The position numbers were made by a program, and so were the translations under genes. A stretch of 42,973 bases of DNA from assembly GCA_964384625.1 (NCBI GenBank), contig CAYLNH010000026.1, forward strand, positions 1 through 42,973, given 5' to 3'. Source of the DNA: CAYLNH01 sp964384625 (lineage in GTDB: Bacteria > Verrucomicrobiota > Lentisphaeria > JABSQK01). Shown one piece after another: positions 8,607 to 16,254 of this stretch. Below the pieces are notes generated by a model. The model saw only the letters and a list, made by a program, of their open reading frames with translations, was not told the DNA's origin and ran no database searches. Within the stretch, counting starts at the first letter, position 1; each line of letters begins with the position of its first letter.

Positions 8607-9340
8607 GCGTGTACTCCCAGGCGTTTCGCGGCAAATGCCAGTCCCTGCAAGGTAAAATCATCCGGCCCGAGTATCACGCCTTCGAGGTGATTGACGAAGT
8701 ATTCGCGATCGCCGCCCACGGCGATGACCGTGGCGGCTTCGCTCAGCTCCTCCTGCATCTGGGTCACGATCCGTTCGACGGCGCCGATCGTGCCGAGGTC
8801 GATGCCGCTCTGCAGGGCGGCGACCGTGGTGGTCCCGATCGCCGCCGGCGCGTATTTCACCATATCCGCAATCGGCAGCAGCCCGGTACCTTCGGACAGT
8901 GCCTTCCGCGCCAGTTTGCGGCCGGCCAGAATGGCGCCGCCGCGAAAGCTCGAGGCGCGGTCGACCACTTCCAGCGTGATTGCCGTGCCGCAATCGATGA
9001 CGATCGCCGGCAGCTCACAGAGCTCCGTGGCGGCAATGCAGTTGGCAATGCGGTCGGCCCCGAGCGTTGCGGCGTCGACGCGGTCGAAGCCGACTCCGAG
9101 CCGGGGATCGATGCCCAGCCAGTGAACGGCAAGCATGTGACGTTCCTCGAAAACCTTCTTCATGTCGGGCACGACACAGGCGGCAAGCACATGGGTATTG
9201 CGGTTCCGCGCCAGCAGCGGCGGCAGTTGCCGGGCCAGAAGCCCCGCCGTGCGGTGGCTTTCCCGCGCCCGCAGCCGGCCGTTCTCCCAGATCGCCAGTT
9301 CCGTATTCGTATTGCCGATGTTCGCCAGCAGAATTGCCAC
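8603..9340 (-). CDS. coaX: Type III pantothenate kinase CoaX, with Asp-to-Asn change
   Basis: Type III enzyme of the ASKHA fold that phosphorylates pantothenate in the first step of coenzyme A synthesis. 245 residues, a normal length. GADRIAN (94-100), the second phosphate motif DCGTAIT (116-122), GGAILAG and SEGTGLLP are all present. The first phosphate motif, normally DxGNT, reads NIGNT: Asn7 stands where an Asp is one of the acidic active-site residues in characterised enzymes. The codon is AAC, a single-base change from GAC. Starts at GTG 9340, two bases after pepD. It may still work, or have altered metal binding. Neighbour rbsK overlaps by 4 bases. Confidence 0.9.
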   Translation of the reverse strand: MAILLANIGNTNTELAIWENGRLRARESHRTAGLLARQLPPLLARNRNTHVLAACVVPDMKKVFEERHMLAVHWLGIDPRLGVGFDRVDAATLGADRIANCIAATELCELPAIVIDCGTAITLEVVDRASSFRGGAILAGRKLARKALSEGTGLLPIADMVKYAPAAIGTTTVAALQSGIDLGTIGAVERIVTQMQEELSEAATVIAVGGDREYFVNHLEGVILGPDDFTLQGLAFAAKRLGVHA

Positions 9341-9342
9341 AG

Positions 9343-10773
9343 TCAGTCTCCCGTTGTCGATACGAACGCCGCCAGAAACTCAAATGTGCGCGTGAACGAC
9401 GGCGCGTGCAAACGTTCTCCGGGACAATGCGGGCTGTCAATTGTCGGCCCGATTGACAGCAGCTCCGCGGTCCCCAGTTTCCTGCCGATAATCCCCGCTT
9501 CCAGCCCGGCATGGACGGCGGTCTGCACCGGGGCCCGGCCGCGCAGTCCGGTATACACGGCCGCCGCCAGCTGCAGCAGCTCCGAAGCCGGATTGGGCGC
9601 CCACCCCGGATACTCGTTGCCGATCCTGCAGGTCGCGCCGCAGTCCGCCGCCAGCGCCGCGATGCGGTCTTTGAGCTGCTCAAGTTCGGCTTCGTCCGAA
9701 GAACGGCCGTGCGCCGTCAGCAGCAGCTCGGACTCCCGGTCCTGCGCCACGCCGATGCTGTTCGAGGTGCGAACCAGATCGTCGTAACCCGGTTCACGGG
9801 AGATGACGCCGTTCGGCGCTGCCGTCAGAAATTCAACGGCGCCGGCCGGCAACGACTGCCGCGGATGACCGGCCGTCTGGAGCTGCAGGCGAACCCGCGG
9901 CTCACAGTCCCGGAACGGCTCGACCGTCGCCGCCGCGATCTCGCTGAGAATGCTCTCCGGCGCGCCGCTGACGACAAACGCGACCTCGCGCGGGATGGCG
10001 TTCTTCTTGTTGCCGCCGGCAAATTCGTGCAGCCGCAACTGCGGACACTCCTCCCGCAGTCGCGCGAGAATCCGGCCCGCCAGCGCCACGGCATGGCCGC
10101 GGCCCTCGTGAATGTTGACCCCCGAGTGCCCGCCGCGCAAGCCGAACAGACGGCAGGCCAAGGCGCCGTCGGGACCGGCTTCGGTTGCCGCTTTCGCAAA
10201 CGTGATGGCGAAATCCACGCCGCCGGCACAGCCAATCGTCAGGACGCCCTCTTCCTCGCTGTCGAGATTGAGCAGTCGCCGGCCCTGCAGCAGCCCCGGG
10301 TCCAGGCCGAGAGCGCCGGTCAGCCCGCGTTCCTCGTCCGTTGTAAAGAGCAGTTCAAGCGGCACCCGATCCGGCAGGTCGGCTTCGGCAACCGCCAGCG
10401 CCAGGGCCATGGCAACCCCGTTGTCCGCCCCCAGTGTGGTGCCGTCGGCAACCACCCAGTCACCGTCGATGCCGGCTGGAATCGGGTCCTTACGGAAGTC
10501 GTGCGAGCCGCCGGCGTTCTGTTCGGCGACCATATCCATGTGGCCCTGGAGGATCAGCGGCGCGGCCGCTGCCGCCCGGCCGCGGCCGGCGACCCGGATG
10601 ACAACGTTGCCGGCGGCATCCGTCCGGGCGTCCCAGCCTTTGGCGGCGGCAACACCCAGCAGCCAGTTGCGGATCTGCTCCTCGTGGCCCGACGGCCGCG
10701 GCACCCGACAGATCGCGGCGAAATAACGCCAGGCGGCGCCCGCGGGTCCGTCAAAAAGTGTATCCAGACTCAT
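9343..10773 (-). CDS. pepD: Aminoacyl-histidine dipeptidase (M20 family, PepD)
   Basis: Cytoplasmic di-zinc metallopeptidase that cleaves dipeptides such as carnosine-type Xaa-His. 476 residues from ATG 10773, which has GGAG about seven bases upstream. The reading frame extends further upstream without a good start. Metal ligands and catalytic residues fit the M20C pattern: HMDMV with His78 and Asp80, GADNG with Asp117, DEE with Glu147/Glu148, LDSEEEG, and a C-terminal His in the GERLHAP region. It is the first gene of pepD-coaX-rbsK, a compact unit (2-base gap, then 4-base overlap). Confidence 0.92.
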   Translation of the reverse strand: MSLDTLFDGPAGAAWRYFAAICRVPRPSGHEEQIRNWLLGVAAAKGWDARTDAAGNVVIRVAGRGRAAAAAPLILQGHMDMVAEQNAGGSHDFRKDPIPAGIDGDWVVADGTTLGADNGVAMALALAVAEADLPDRVPLELLFTTDEERGLTGALGLDPGLLQGRRLLNLDSEEEGVLTIGCAGGVDFAITFAKAATEAGPDGALACRLFGLRGGHSGVNIHEGRGHAVALAGRILARLREECPQLRLHEFAGGNKKNAIPREVAFVVSGAPESILSEIAAATVEPFRDCEPRVRLQLQTAGHPRQSLPAGAVEFLTAAPNGVISREPGYDDLVRTSNSIGVAQDRESELLLTAHGRSSDEAELEQLKDRIAALAADCGATCRIGNEYPGWAPNPASELLQLAAAVYTGLRGRAPVQTAVHAGLEAGIIGRKLGTAELLSIGPTIDSPHCPGERLHAPSFTRTFEFLAAFVSTTGD

Positions 10774-11178
10774 GCGCACTCCGTTCCTGTTCCCGGCAAA
10801 CGTACGCCTTGCCGCTGCCCGCGTCAACTGTCGCGCCGGAACCAGGGGCGGCAGGCCGCGTCGGGGTAGCTGGCCGACCACTGCGCCGGCAGGTCCAACC
10901 TGCTGGCGGCAGGAAGGCAGCACGCGGGAGCCAGACGCCGTCACTCACGCATTACCCGTCGCCGGCAAGCCCTCGATGACTGCCCTCTGCAGTCGCCATG
11001 GAGATCCCGTCCCGACCTCTTGAGAGTCGGTGTCGGATGCAGAAACGCCCCGTAGATGAGGGCATTCCGTCGCTGGTGTCCGGGCTGGACGCTGATCAAA
11101 CGCCGGCGTACGTTGTCAACCCAGACCGATTTCCGGAGCCACCCGAATCCGCATCCAGCCCCAACCGCCGGAGACGCC
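10774..11178. other. Divergent gap between pepD and the permease
   Basis: 405 bases separating two divergent genes. Apart from the putative pepD promoter I see no convincing gene, RNA, operator or member of the repeat families. Open frames here lack start sites and homology-like content. No clear promoter for the permease was found. Confidence 0.5.
10799..10827 (-). promoter_or_regulatory. Putative promoter for pepD-coaX-rbsK
   Basis: On the minus strand TTGACG (10822-10827) and TACGTT (10799-10804) are 17 bases apart, about 25 bases before the pepD ATG. The -35 box is good, the -10 box weak. Confidence 0.5.
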
Positions 11179-12576
11179 ATGGCCAAGCTCAAAAACGAAT
11201 GGCAGAAACTCATTGCGATGCTTGCTGTCTTCGCAATCTGCTTCTTCCTGCCGGTGGCGCAACTGGGCTACGCCGGACCGCTGATCGAAGCCCTCCATCT
11301 TTTGCGCGAGTACGCCAGAGAGCATATCCTGCTCTGCCTGATTCCGGCGCTGTTCATCGCCGGCGGCATGTCGGTGTTCATCAATAAACAGGCGGTAATC
11401 CGCTATCTGGGGGCCGGAGCGAAGAAGGTCGTGGCGTATTCCGTCGCCGGCGTCTCCGGCGCGGTCCTGGCCGTATGTTCCTGCACCGTCCTGCCGCTCT
11501 TCGCCGGGATCTGCAAGATGGGCGCCGGCATCGGACCGGCCACCGCGTTTCTCTATGCGGGGCCGGCAATCAATGTGCTCGCCGTCATCCTCACGGCGCG
11601 CGTTCTCGGCTGGCGCCTGGGACTGGCACGCGCCGGCGGCGCCGTGGTCTTCGCCGTCGTCATCGGCGTCCTCATGCAGCTCATCTTCCGCGAGAAAACC
11701 GCCGACACCGCACCCGCCGCCGAAGCCGCGCAGAAGACCGCCCGGCCCTTGTGGCAAAACGCCGTCGTGCTGATCTGTATGGTCGTGTTCCTGGTATTCG
11801 CCAACTGGTCGGTTTCCGGACGATTGACTGTCGGCCTCACCTGCTGCCCGCCCGGCACGCAAATCGAAGAGTACGTTGAAGGCAAACTCGTCGAGACGTC
11901 CGACAGCCGCATCGTCATGGAACTGCCCGACGGCAGGCGCAAGGCCTATCCGCGCGAGTTGATCCGTTCGGTACAGCCGCTCGAAAGCTCCTGGTATCGG
12001 CTGCTGCATCGGTTCCGCTATGCCGTCGCCGTCATCACGGCCGGACTGCTGGCGCTCCTGCTGCATTCCTGGTTCCGGCGCGACGAACTCAAGGACTGGT
12101 CGACGGCCACCTGGGGCTTCGCCAAGCAGATCCTGCCGCTGCTGTTCATCGGCGTCCTCATCGCCGGCTTCCTGCTTGGCCGCCCGAATCACGACGGCAT
12201 TATCCCCTCGAGATTCGTGGCCATGTTGGTCGGGGAATCGCCGGATGTGCTGTTGTCGAACTTCGGCTGGAGCGACAGCGCCGGCCTCATTCGGGCGATC
12301 TGGCCCTTGTGGACGAACCTGTTCGCGGCGATCGTGGGCGCCTTTATGTACTTTGCCACGTTAACGGAGGTGCCGATCGTCGAAGGTCTGCGCGGCGCCG
12401 GCATGGGCGACGGCCCGGCGTTGGCCCTCCTCCTGGCCGGCCCCGCCCTGAGCCTGCCCAACATGCTCGTCATCCGTTCGGTGATCGGCACAAAAAAAAC
12501 AGCCGTCTATATTCTGCTGGTCATCACCATGGCCACCGTCACCGGCATGCTCTTCGACCTGGTGCCCCCCGGATGA
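11179..12576 (+). CDS. DUF318/UPF0718-type permease, possible metal or metalloid efflux
   Basis: 465-residue polytopic membrane protein. Two related halves each carry a family motif. In the first half, CSCTVLPLFAGICKMG (Cys100, Cys102) is followed by GPATAFLYAGPAINV. In the second half, TEVPIVEGLRGAGMG is followed by a GPALSLPNM stretch. The family includes ArsP-like organoarsenical and Cu/Zn efflux permeases. A soluble insertion of about 60 residues between the halves (roughly 215-280) contains a CC pair and is likely outside the membrane. ATG 11179 has GGAG upstream. The in-frame extension to 11056 has no ribosome site. No ArsR-type regulator or metal chaperone is adjacent, so the substrate is unknown. 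Confidence 0.85.
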   Translation: MAKLKNEWQKLIAMLAVFAICFFLPVAQLGYAGPLIEALHLLREYAREHILLCLIPALFIAGGMSVFINKQAVIRYLGAGAKKVVAYSVAGVSGAVLAVCSCTVLPLFAGICKMGAGIGPATAFLYAGPAINVLAVILTARVLGWRLGLARAGGAVVFAVVIGVLMQLIFREKTADTAPAAEAAQKTARPLWQNAVVLICMVVFLVFANWSVSGRLTVGLTCCPPGTQIEEYVEGKLVETSDSRIVMELPDGRRKAYPRELIRSVQPLESSWYRLLHRFRYAVAVITAGLLALLLHSWFRRDELKDWSTATWGFAKQILPLLFIGVLIAGFLLGRPNHDGIIPSRFVAMLVGESPDVLLSNFGWSDSAGLIRAIWPLWTNLFAAIVGAFMYFATLTEVPIVEGLRGAGMGDGPALALLLAGPALSLPNMLVIRSVIGTKKTAVYILLVITMATVTGMLFDLVPPG

Positions 12577-12611
12577 AGGGGAAGCAAGGGACAAAGGGGA
12601 AGCAAGGGACA
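12576..12611. repeat. 18-base tandem duplication at the permease stop codon
   Basis: AAGGGGAAGCAAGGGACA occurs twice end to end (12576-12593 and 12594-12611), beginning on the last base of the permease stop codon. It resembles in composition the heptamer runs found elsewhere. Confidence 0.8.
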
Positions 12612-12928
12612 AGGGCTTTTTGGCGTATGCAAGGGAGAGCAACAACTTACCCCATGGAACGCCCGCTGCGGTATGTGCGGCCGTGAATGTGGTCTTACCC
12701 GGTAAAGATACCGCTCTGTGAGGGAAGGGGCCAGGCCTCCTATGGCAGGCCAGTCGGGCGTTGCTGCGGACGAGTGTCAGGGCTAATCCTCTGGGTGATG
12801 CATCAGTCACGGGGTGCGGCCCAAGACGATGTTCCAGCACCGACAGCCTCGTCTCTGTCTTATCCTGGCTGTGCCGGAGGAGTGACAGCGTCTCTCGGTT
12901 TGGCCTTCGCCCCGGCGGAGGGGTGGTA

Positions 12929-13032
12929 TGGCCGGCTGAACTGGAGGGGGTGTAGACACTCCCCAGGCTGAGCCTGGGGCTTCTTTGCGGAGTTGGTGGA
13001 ACCCGATCCCGCACCCTTCTCGCGGCGGGTGC
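12929..13032 (+). repeat. Two-hairpin repeat (family 1), best copy
   Basis: The left part reads GGCTGAACTGGAGGGGGTG, then TAGACACT. Hairpin 1 is CCCCAGGC-TGA-GCCTGGGG (12961-12979). A conserved CTTCTTTGCGGAG follows. Hairpin 2 has arms GCACCC (13011-13016) and GGGTGC (13027-13032). The same order and sequence, on the opposite strand, is found at 21003-21078, with compensating A-for-G and T-for-C differences in hairpin 1. The conserved pairing suggests that RNA or cruciform structure matters. Confidence 0.85.
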
Positions 13033-13080
13033 ATCCAGCGGGGACTCCGGCCGAAATATTGCCGAGAGAAACGGGATTTT

Positions 13081-13173
13081 GGACAAAATGATTGGGGACA
13101 AATTAGTTGGGGAAAGGGAAACAACAACAAGCCCTCCTGCGCCTGAATCATCCTGTCCATAATCATTCTGTCC
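13081..13173. repeat. 15-base-period repeat in inverted arrangement
   Basis: Two direct units, GGACAAAATGATT (13081-13093) and GGACAAATTAGTT (13096-13108), are spaced 15 bases start to start. Forty bases later two units occur in reverse complement, AATCATCCTGTCC (13146-13158) and AATCATTCTGTCC (13161-13173), also 15 apart. The arrangement could fold into a long imperfect hairpin or bind a protein on one DNA face pattern. Confidence 0.75.
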
Positions 13174-13259
13174 ACTCGATCCGGTCCTTTGCGGAGTTTT
13201 TGGTGTGCCGGCTGAACGAAGGGGCGGGAAAGTACTCTTTCCGTCACTGCGGCGTTGCT

Positions 13260-13295
13260 TTCGCAACTTGCGAATTGGTTGAAACTTGCTATATT
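13260..13295 (+). promoter_or_regulatory. Putative PP2C promoter with overlapping palindrome
   Basis: A perfect palindrome TTCGCAA-C-TTGCGAA (13260-13274) overlaps a possible -35 box TTGCGA (13268-13273). TATATT follows 16 bases later (13290-13295). A repressor bound at the palindrome would block the promoter. The transcript start would be about 60 bases before the ATG at 13364. Confidence 0.55.
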
Positions 13296-13363
13296 GTCGG
13301 GAAACCTGTGTGCGGGCACGGGATGGTGCAAATCCATTGGTCTTGCGGTACAGGCGAACACGT

Positions 13364-14455
13364 ATGCCGGCCACGATGGAACTGGAAAAAAAGCTAGAGC
13401 GCGACGAATCGGCCTGGACGATCAGCTGCGCCGCGACCTTCGGCTGCAGCCGGCGGGGGGCGGTACATGCGCACCGCGGGGTAGCCTGCCAGGACGCCTG
13501 GGCGCTGGAACGTGTTGACGGACCGCCGCTGGACGCGTTGGTGCTGGCAGTTGCCGACGGGCACGGCGCCAGTGTGCACGATCTCAGTGAAGTCGGCTCC
13601 AAACTCGCCGTGCGCGCCGCCGGTATCGTGTCCCGCCAGCTGATCGAGGAACTCGGCGGCATGGAAGACCTGAAACCGCTGACCATCGCCTGCCGCATCC
13701 AGTTTCCCAAGCGCGTTCTCTCCTGCTGGCGCCAGCTGGTCGTGGCTGACGCCCGGGAGCGGATCCCGGACACCGACTTCGACGCGCCCGATCTCACCCC
13801 GCTCTATCAGCGCTACGGCAGCACCCTGCTGGTGGCTGTCGTCACCGACGAGAAGGTGTTGATCAGCTCGATCGGCGACGGCGACGTCGTCCTGGTGCGG
13901 CCGGACGGCACGATCGGGATGCATCTGCAGCAGGATGCCCCGGAACTGGTGGGGTCGATGACGTTTTCGCTGGCGTCCTATGACGCGGAGTTGTTTTTCC
14001 AGTCGGTGGCGCTGGAACGCCAGGAGGGCGGCATGATTCTGCTGTGCACCGACGGTATGATCAACTCCTTCGTCAACAGCACATATTTCCTCGGGTTCTG
14101 CGTCGGTCTGCAGGATCGGATCCGCGAGTGGGGCTTCGAGTCCGTGACCAGTTCGATTCCGACGTGGCTGGATTACTTCTCGGCGCACGGCAGCGGCGAC
14201 GACATCACGATGTTGCTGGGCTGGGTGGAAGCGAACATCCCGGCGGGTCAGAGCGGCAAGGGCGAAGCGCTGGCATCGCTGTCGCGCAAGCTGGTCCGGC
14301 CGCTGGGCATACGCCGAGCCGTACGGCCGGCCCGGTCGTTGACACATCGGTTCCCAGCCGGCACGCCGACGACGGGTCCGCGCCGATCCCGGCGGCCAAC
14401 CTCCTCCTGCATCGACTGCCGCGGCGCCGCCTTCCCGGTCGGCTTTTTTCGCTGA
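13364..14455 (+). CDS. PP2C-type (PPM) protein phosphatase
   Basis: 363-residue metal-dependent Ser/Thr phosphatase. The metal-binding motifs are present: CQDAWA (42-47), VADGHG with Asp65 and Gly66, YGSTLLVAVV, SIGDGDVVLV, the CTDGM motif, and GSGDDITMLLG with paired Asp near residue 285. There is no membrane span or signal peptide, so it is cytoplasmic. After the catalytic domain a basic, low-complexity tail of about 60 residues ends near a T6 run at the stop. The ATG at 13364 has only a weak AGGCGA site. ATG 13376 is an alternative. It could oppose the kinase at 35117, but nothing local links them. Confidence 0.88.
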   Translation: MPATMELEKKLERDESAWTISCAATFGCSRRGAVHAHRGVACQDAWALERVDGPPLDALVLAVADGHGASVHDLSEVGSKLAVRAAGIVSRQLIEELGGMEDLKPLTIACRIQFPKRVLSCWRQLVVADARERIPDTDFDAPDLTPLYQRYGSTLLVAVVTDEKVLISSIGDGDVVLVRPDGTIGMHLQQDAPELVGSMTFSLASYDAELFFQSVALERQEGGMILLCTDGMINSFVNSTYFLGFCVGLQDRIREWGFESVTSSIPTWLDYFSAHGSGDDITMLLGWVEANIPAGQSGKGEALASLSRKLVRPLGIRRAVRPARSLTHRFPAGTPTTGPRRSRRPTSSCIDCRGAAFPVGFFR

Positions 14456-14504
14456 GCTGTTTGTTTCCCCCGGCGCCGGCTATCAAGGCTTGCACCGGCC
14501 CGTC

Positions 14505-14590
14505 GGGCCGACTCCGAAACAGTTTCACATGCTTGGCGCAATTGCAGCGGTTATCGATCCAGGGCACTTGTCCCAGGATCCTTCGTTACT
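14505..14590 (+). repeat. Dispersed repeat family 3, copy 1
   Basis: This 86-base stretch aligns with 40899-40985 at about three quarters identity by eye. Conserved blocks include GGGCCGACTCCG, CACATG, AATTG, GTTATCGAT and CTTGTCCC. A perfect palindrome CGGCCCG-T-CGGGCCG (14496-14510) overlaps its left end. It lies in the 305-base convergent gap 14456-14760. The rest of that gap holds only the terminator hairpin near its right end. Confidence 0.65.
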
Positions 14591-14703
14591 CTCTTTTAAG
14601 ACAATACATTGCCGCCGTCAGTCGGGCCTCGGCTGCCGGGAGAGTTGTCCCGGCCGGAATGTAGATCCATTGCTATGTCGCCCCTTGGCCCCGGCCAATG
14701 AAA

Positions 14704-14733
14704 CGGCCCGAGCCGGAGAACCGGCCCGGGCCG
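14704..14733 (-). terminator. Terminator-like hairpin after the Arg/Pro/Val-repeat gene
   Basis: CGGCCCGAGCCGG and CCGGCCCGGGCCG flank an AGAA loop. Read on the minus strand this is a 13-bp stem with one G-U pair, followed by TTT. It begins 27 bases after the stop codon at 14761, as expected for transcript termination. Confidence 0.6.
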
Positions 14734-14760
14734 CCACCGCTTCCGGGATCGCCGAAGAGT

Positions 14761-15558
14761 TCAGATGCCGCGAACGTGCAGGACGCGTGCCAGCTTGATG
14801 GTGGCCGTTTTACGATCACCGTGGCGCACCGCGAGAGCCGCGTACTTGCGGGCTTCACGGATATCCCCGAGAACGTAACTGGTCGCGGCGATCGTGAAGA
14901 AACCGTGTCGCCGCCGCACGCGCCGGGAAGCGACGCTCCGGGCTGCCGCCCGGATTTCCCGCAGATCACGACGGATGATACGGCTGCACTGGAAGTTCCG
15001 GAGGACTTCGGGATCCAGCGCGAAGGCCAGGCGCAAAGCGAGGACGGCCTCTCCCGGATGGTCAATCCGATAGGCCGCCACCGCATAGCCGAGCTGCACC
15101 CGGGCCCGTCTCGGGTGACGGCGGACAATCGCGGCAAACTCACGGTGCGCACTGCGTGACCAGCCCTCGTTCAGGTAACGCCAGGCCCGTTGCCCCGGCG
15201 TCTCCTTCACAATCGGCCGGCGAACAACCACAACCGACGGTCGACGCACCGGCGGACGAACGACCACAACCGGCGGTCGACGCACCGGCGGCCGAACGAC
15301 CACAACCGGCGGCCGCCGCACGCACGGCTCGACCGCTGGACGGCGCCGCTGCCGGCGGTGGCAGACACACCGCACCTGCCGGCACCGCGTACAGCGTGCC
15401 GGCGTCGGCCGCGGCCGGGCCTGCGGCCGGACAATGATCGGTGGGGGATTGACGTGGAACTGGACGTTGATATCACCGGCTTCGCTGACTGCGGCGCCGG
15501 CGGCGATGATGGCAGCAGCCATCAGACTCTGCTGAATTTTGCTGAATGTCGTATGCAT
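14761..15558 (-). CDS. Secreted Arg/Pro/Val-repeat protein with TPR-like C-terminus
   Basis: 265 residues, function unknown. Residues 1-28 look like a signal peptide with an Ala-rich core. Then come a proline-rich stretch, a basic cysteine cluster (Cys56, 59, 64, 66, 79) and three 12-residue repeats, RRPPVVVVRPPV, at 81-116, the last diverged. The C-terminal half (about 125-265) is helical with spaced Ala, Gly and Tyr as in tetratricopeptide repeats. It is very basic overall, suggesting contact with an acidic polymer such as nucleic acid or polysaccharide. That is inference. ATG 15558 has AAAGGAT upstream. An earlier in-frame start would bury the signal peptide. It is probably transcribed alone. 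Confidence 0.75.
   Translation of the reverse strand: MHTTFSKIQQSLMAAAIIAAGAAVSEAGDINVQFHVNPPPIIVRPQARPRPTPARCTRCRQVRCVCHRRQRRRPAVEPCVRRPPVVVVRPPVRRPPVVVVRPPVRRPSVVVVRRPIVKETPGQRAWRYLNEGWSRSAHREFAAIVRRHPRRARVQLGYAVAAYRIDHPGEAVLALRLAFALDPEVLRNFQCSRIIRRDLREIRAAARSVASRRVRRRHGFFTIAATSYVLGDIREARKYAALAVRHGDRKTATIKLARVLHVRGI
15211..15318 (-). repeat. Three 36-base tandem repeats inside a coding region
   Basis: Three in-frame 36-base units encode the RRPPVVVV-type repeats of the secreted protein. The first two units are nearly identical and the third is diverged. Such an array could expand or contract by slippage without breaking the frame. Confidence 0.85.
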
Positions 15559-15839
15559 CAGGCGATCCTTTGTGGTTCCTGGTGTTTTCGGTTGTTTCTG
15601 GATCCAGCTTTCAATCACTTGGACCGGACGCCGAAAACCATTATTCACGGAGCGCCGCGAAAAAAGCTGAACTCGCTCTCGACGAAAATTGGAAATCGGG
15701 TTGCACTGGAGTTGCGCCCGACCTAGTGTAAACAGCAGTGGTCGCCGGAAGCGGCGGCTGCACTCTGCGGGTTCGTGGTTTGGAGGAACCGCGGACACGC
15801 GCAGCAAGTACTGTCAGGAGGCAATGGAGGCTTTTTCCC

Positions 15840-16247
15840 ATGGCTAAAACAGAACTGGGCGCTTTGGCGTTTTCCCGGAAAGGCAAACGCCTGCGCCTGA
15901 TACTCGTGACAACCAAGAAGACGCAGCGGTGGATCTGCCCGAAAGGACAACCGGAGAAGGGCGTTGACGACCACGACGTCGCCGTGATGGAGGCGTTCGA
16001 GGAAGCCGGCGTCACCGGCGAGGTGATGCCCGAGATCTCCCGCGAATACGTTTCCCACAGCGGCAAACGGATTCGGCTCTTCCCGTTGCTCGTTGAGAAG
16101 ATCCACAAGCAGTGGCCGGAGAAACGGCAGCGTCGACGCTGTGTCTGCAGCCTGCGGCAGGCACTCGGCCTGATCTCGGACGAAGGCCTGCGGCAGTGCG
16201 TCGAAAAACTCCTTCGAGACCTGTGGCAGTCCGCTGCCAAGGTGTAG
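15840..16247 (+). CDS. Nudix hydrolase with a degenerate Nudix box
   Basis: 135-residue Nudix-fold protein resembling the diphosphoinositol-polyphosphate and (di)nucleoside-polyphosphate group. It has WICPKG, a Nudix helix and a C-terminal RRRCVC element. The box is Gx5Ex7REUxEExGU. Here Gly36 is followed by Val42 in place of Glu and Met50 in place of Arg. Glu51, Glu54 and Glu55, which bind magnesium, are kept. Activity is therefore possible but may be reduced or altered. ATG 15840 has GGAGG about nine bases upstream. The longer in-frame extension starts without a ribosome site. It stands alone, converging on the HAD gene. Confidence 0.82.
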   Translation: MAKTELGALAFSRKGKRLRLILVTTKKTQRWICPKGQPEKGVDDHDVAVMEAFEEAGVTGEVMPEISREYVSHSGKRIRLFPLLVEKIHKQWPEKRQRRRCVCSLRQALGLISDEGLRQCVEKLLRDLWQSAAKV

Positions 16248-16254
16248 TGCACCC

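Larger units (their letters stand above)
12577..13363. other. 787-base non-coding region, repeat-dense
   Basis: No protein with domain-like composition or a proper start is visible on either strand. The region holds, in order, the 18-base duplication, a GC-rich unique part (12612-12890, no structure I can name), a full two-hairpin element (12929-13032), a set of 15-base-spaced direct and inverted repeats (13081-13173), a small hairpin GGAAAG-TACT-CTTTCC (13227-13242), and the promoter and palindrome of the PP2C gene. Confidence 0.6.

Noticed and set aside
12361..13797. Long minus-strand frame through the non-coding gap at 12.6-13.4 kb
   Set aside because: It runs antisense through two real genes and several repeats. 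No start site or domain supports it.
14440..14455. T6 run at the PP2C stop as an intrinsic terminator
   Set aside because: The stem in front of it is only about four base pairs with a large loop, so it is too weak to call.
15211..15318. Tandem 36-base array as a possible CRISPR
   Set aside because: Units are directly adjacent with no spacers and lie in frame inside a coding region.
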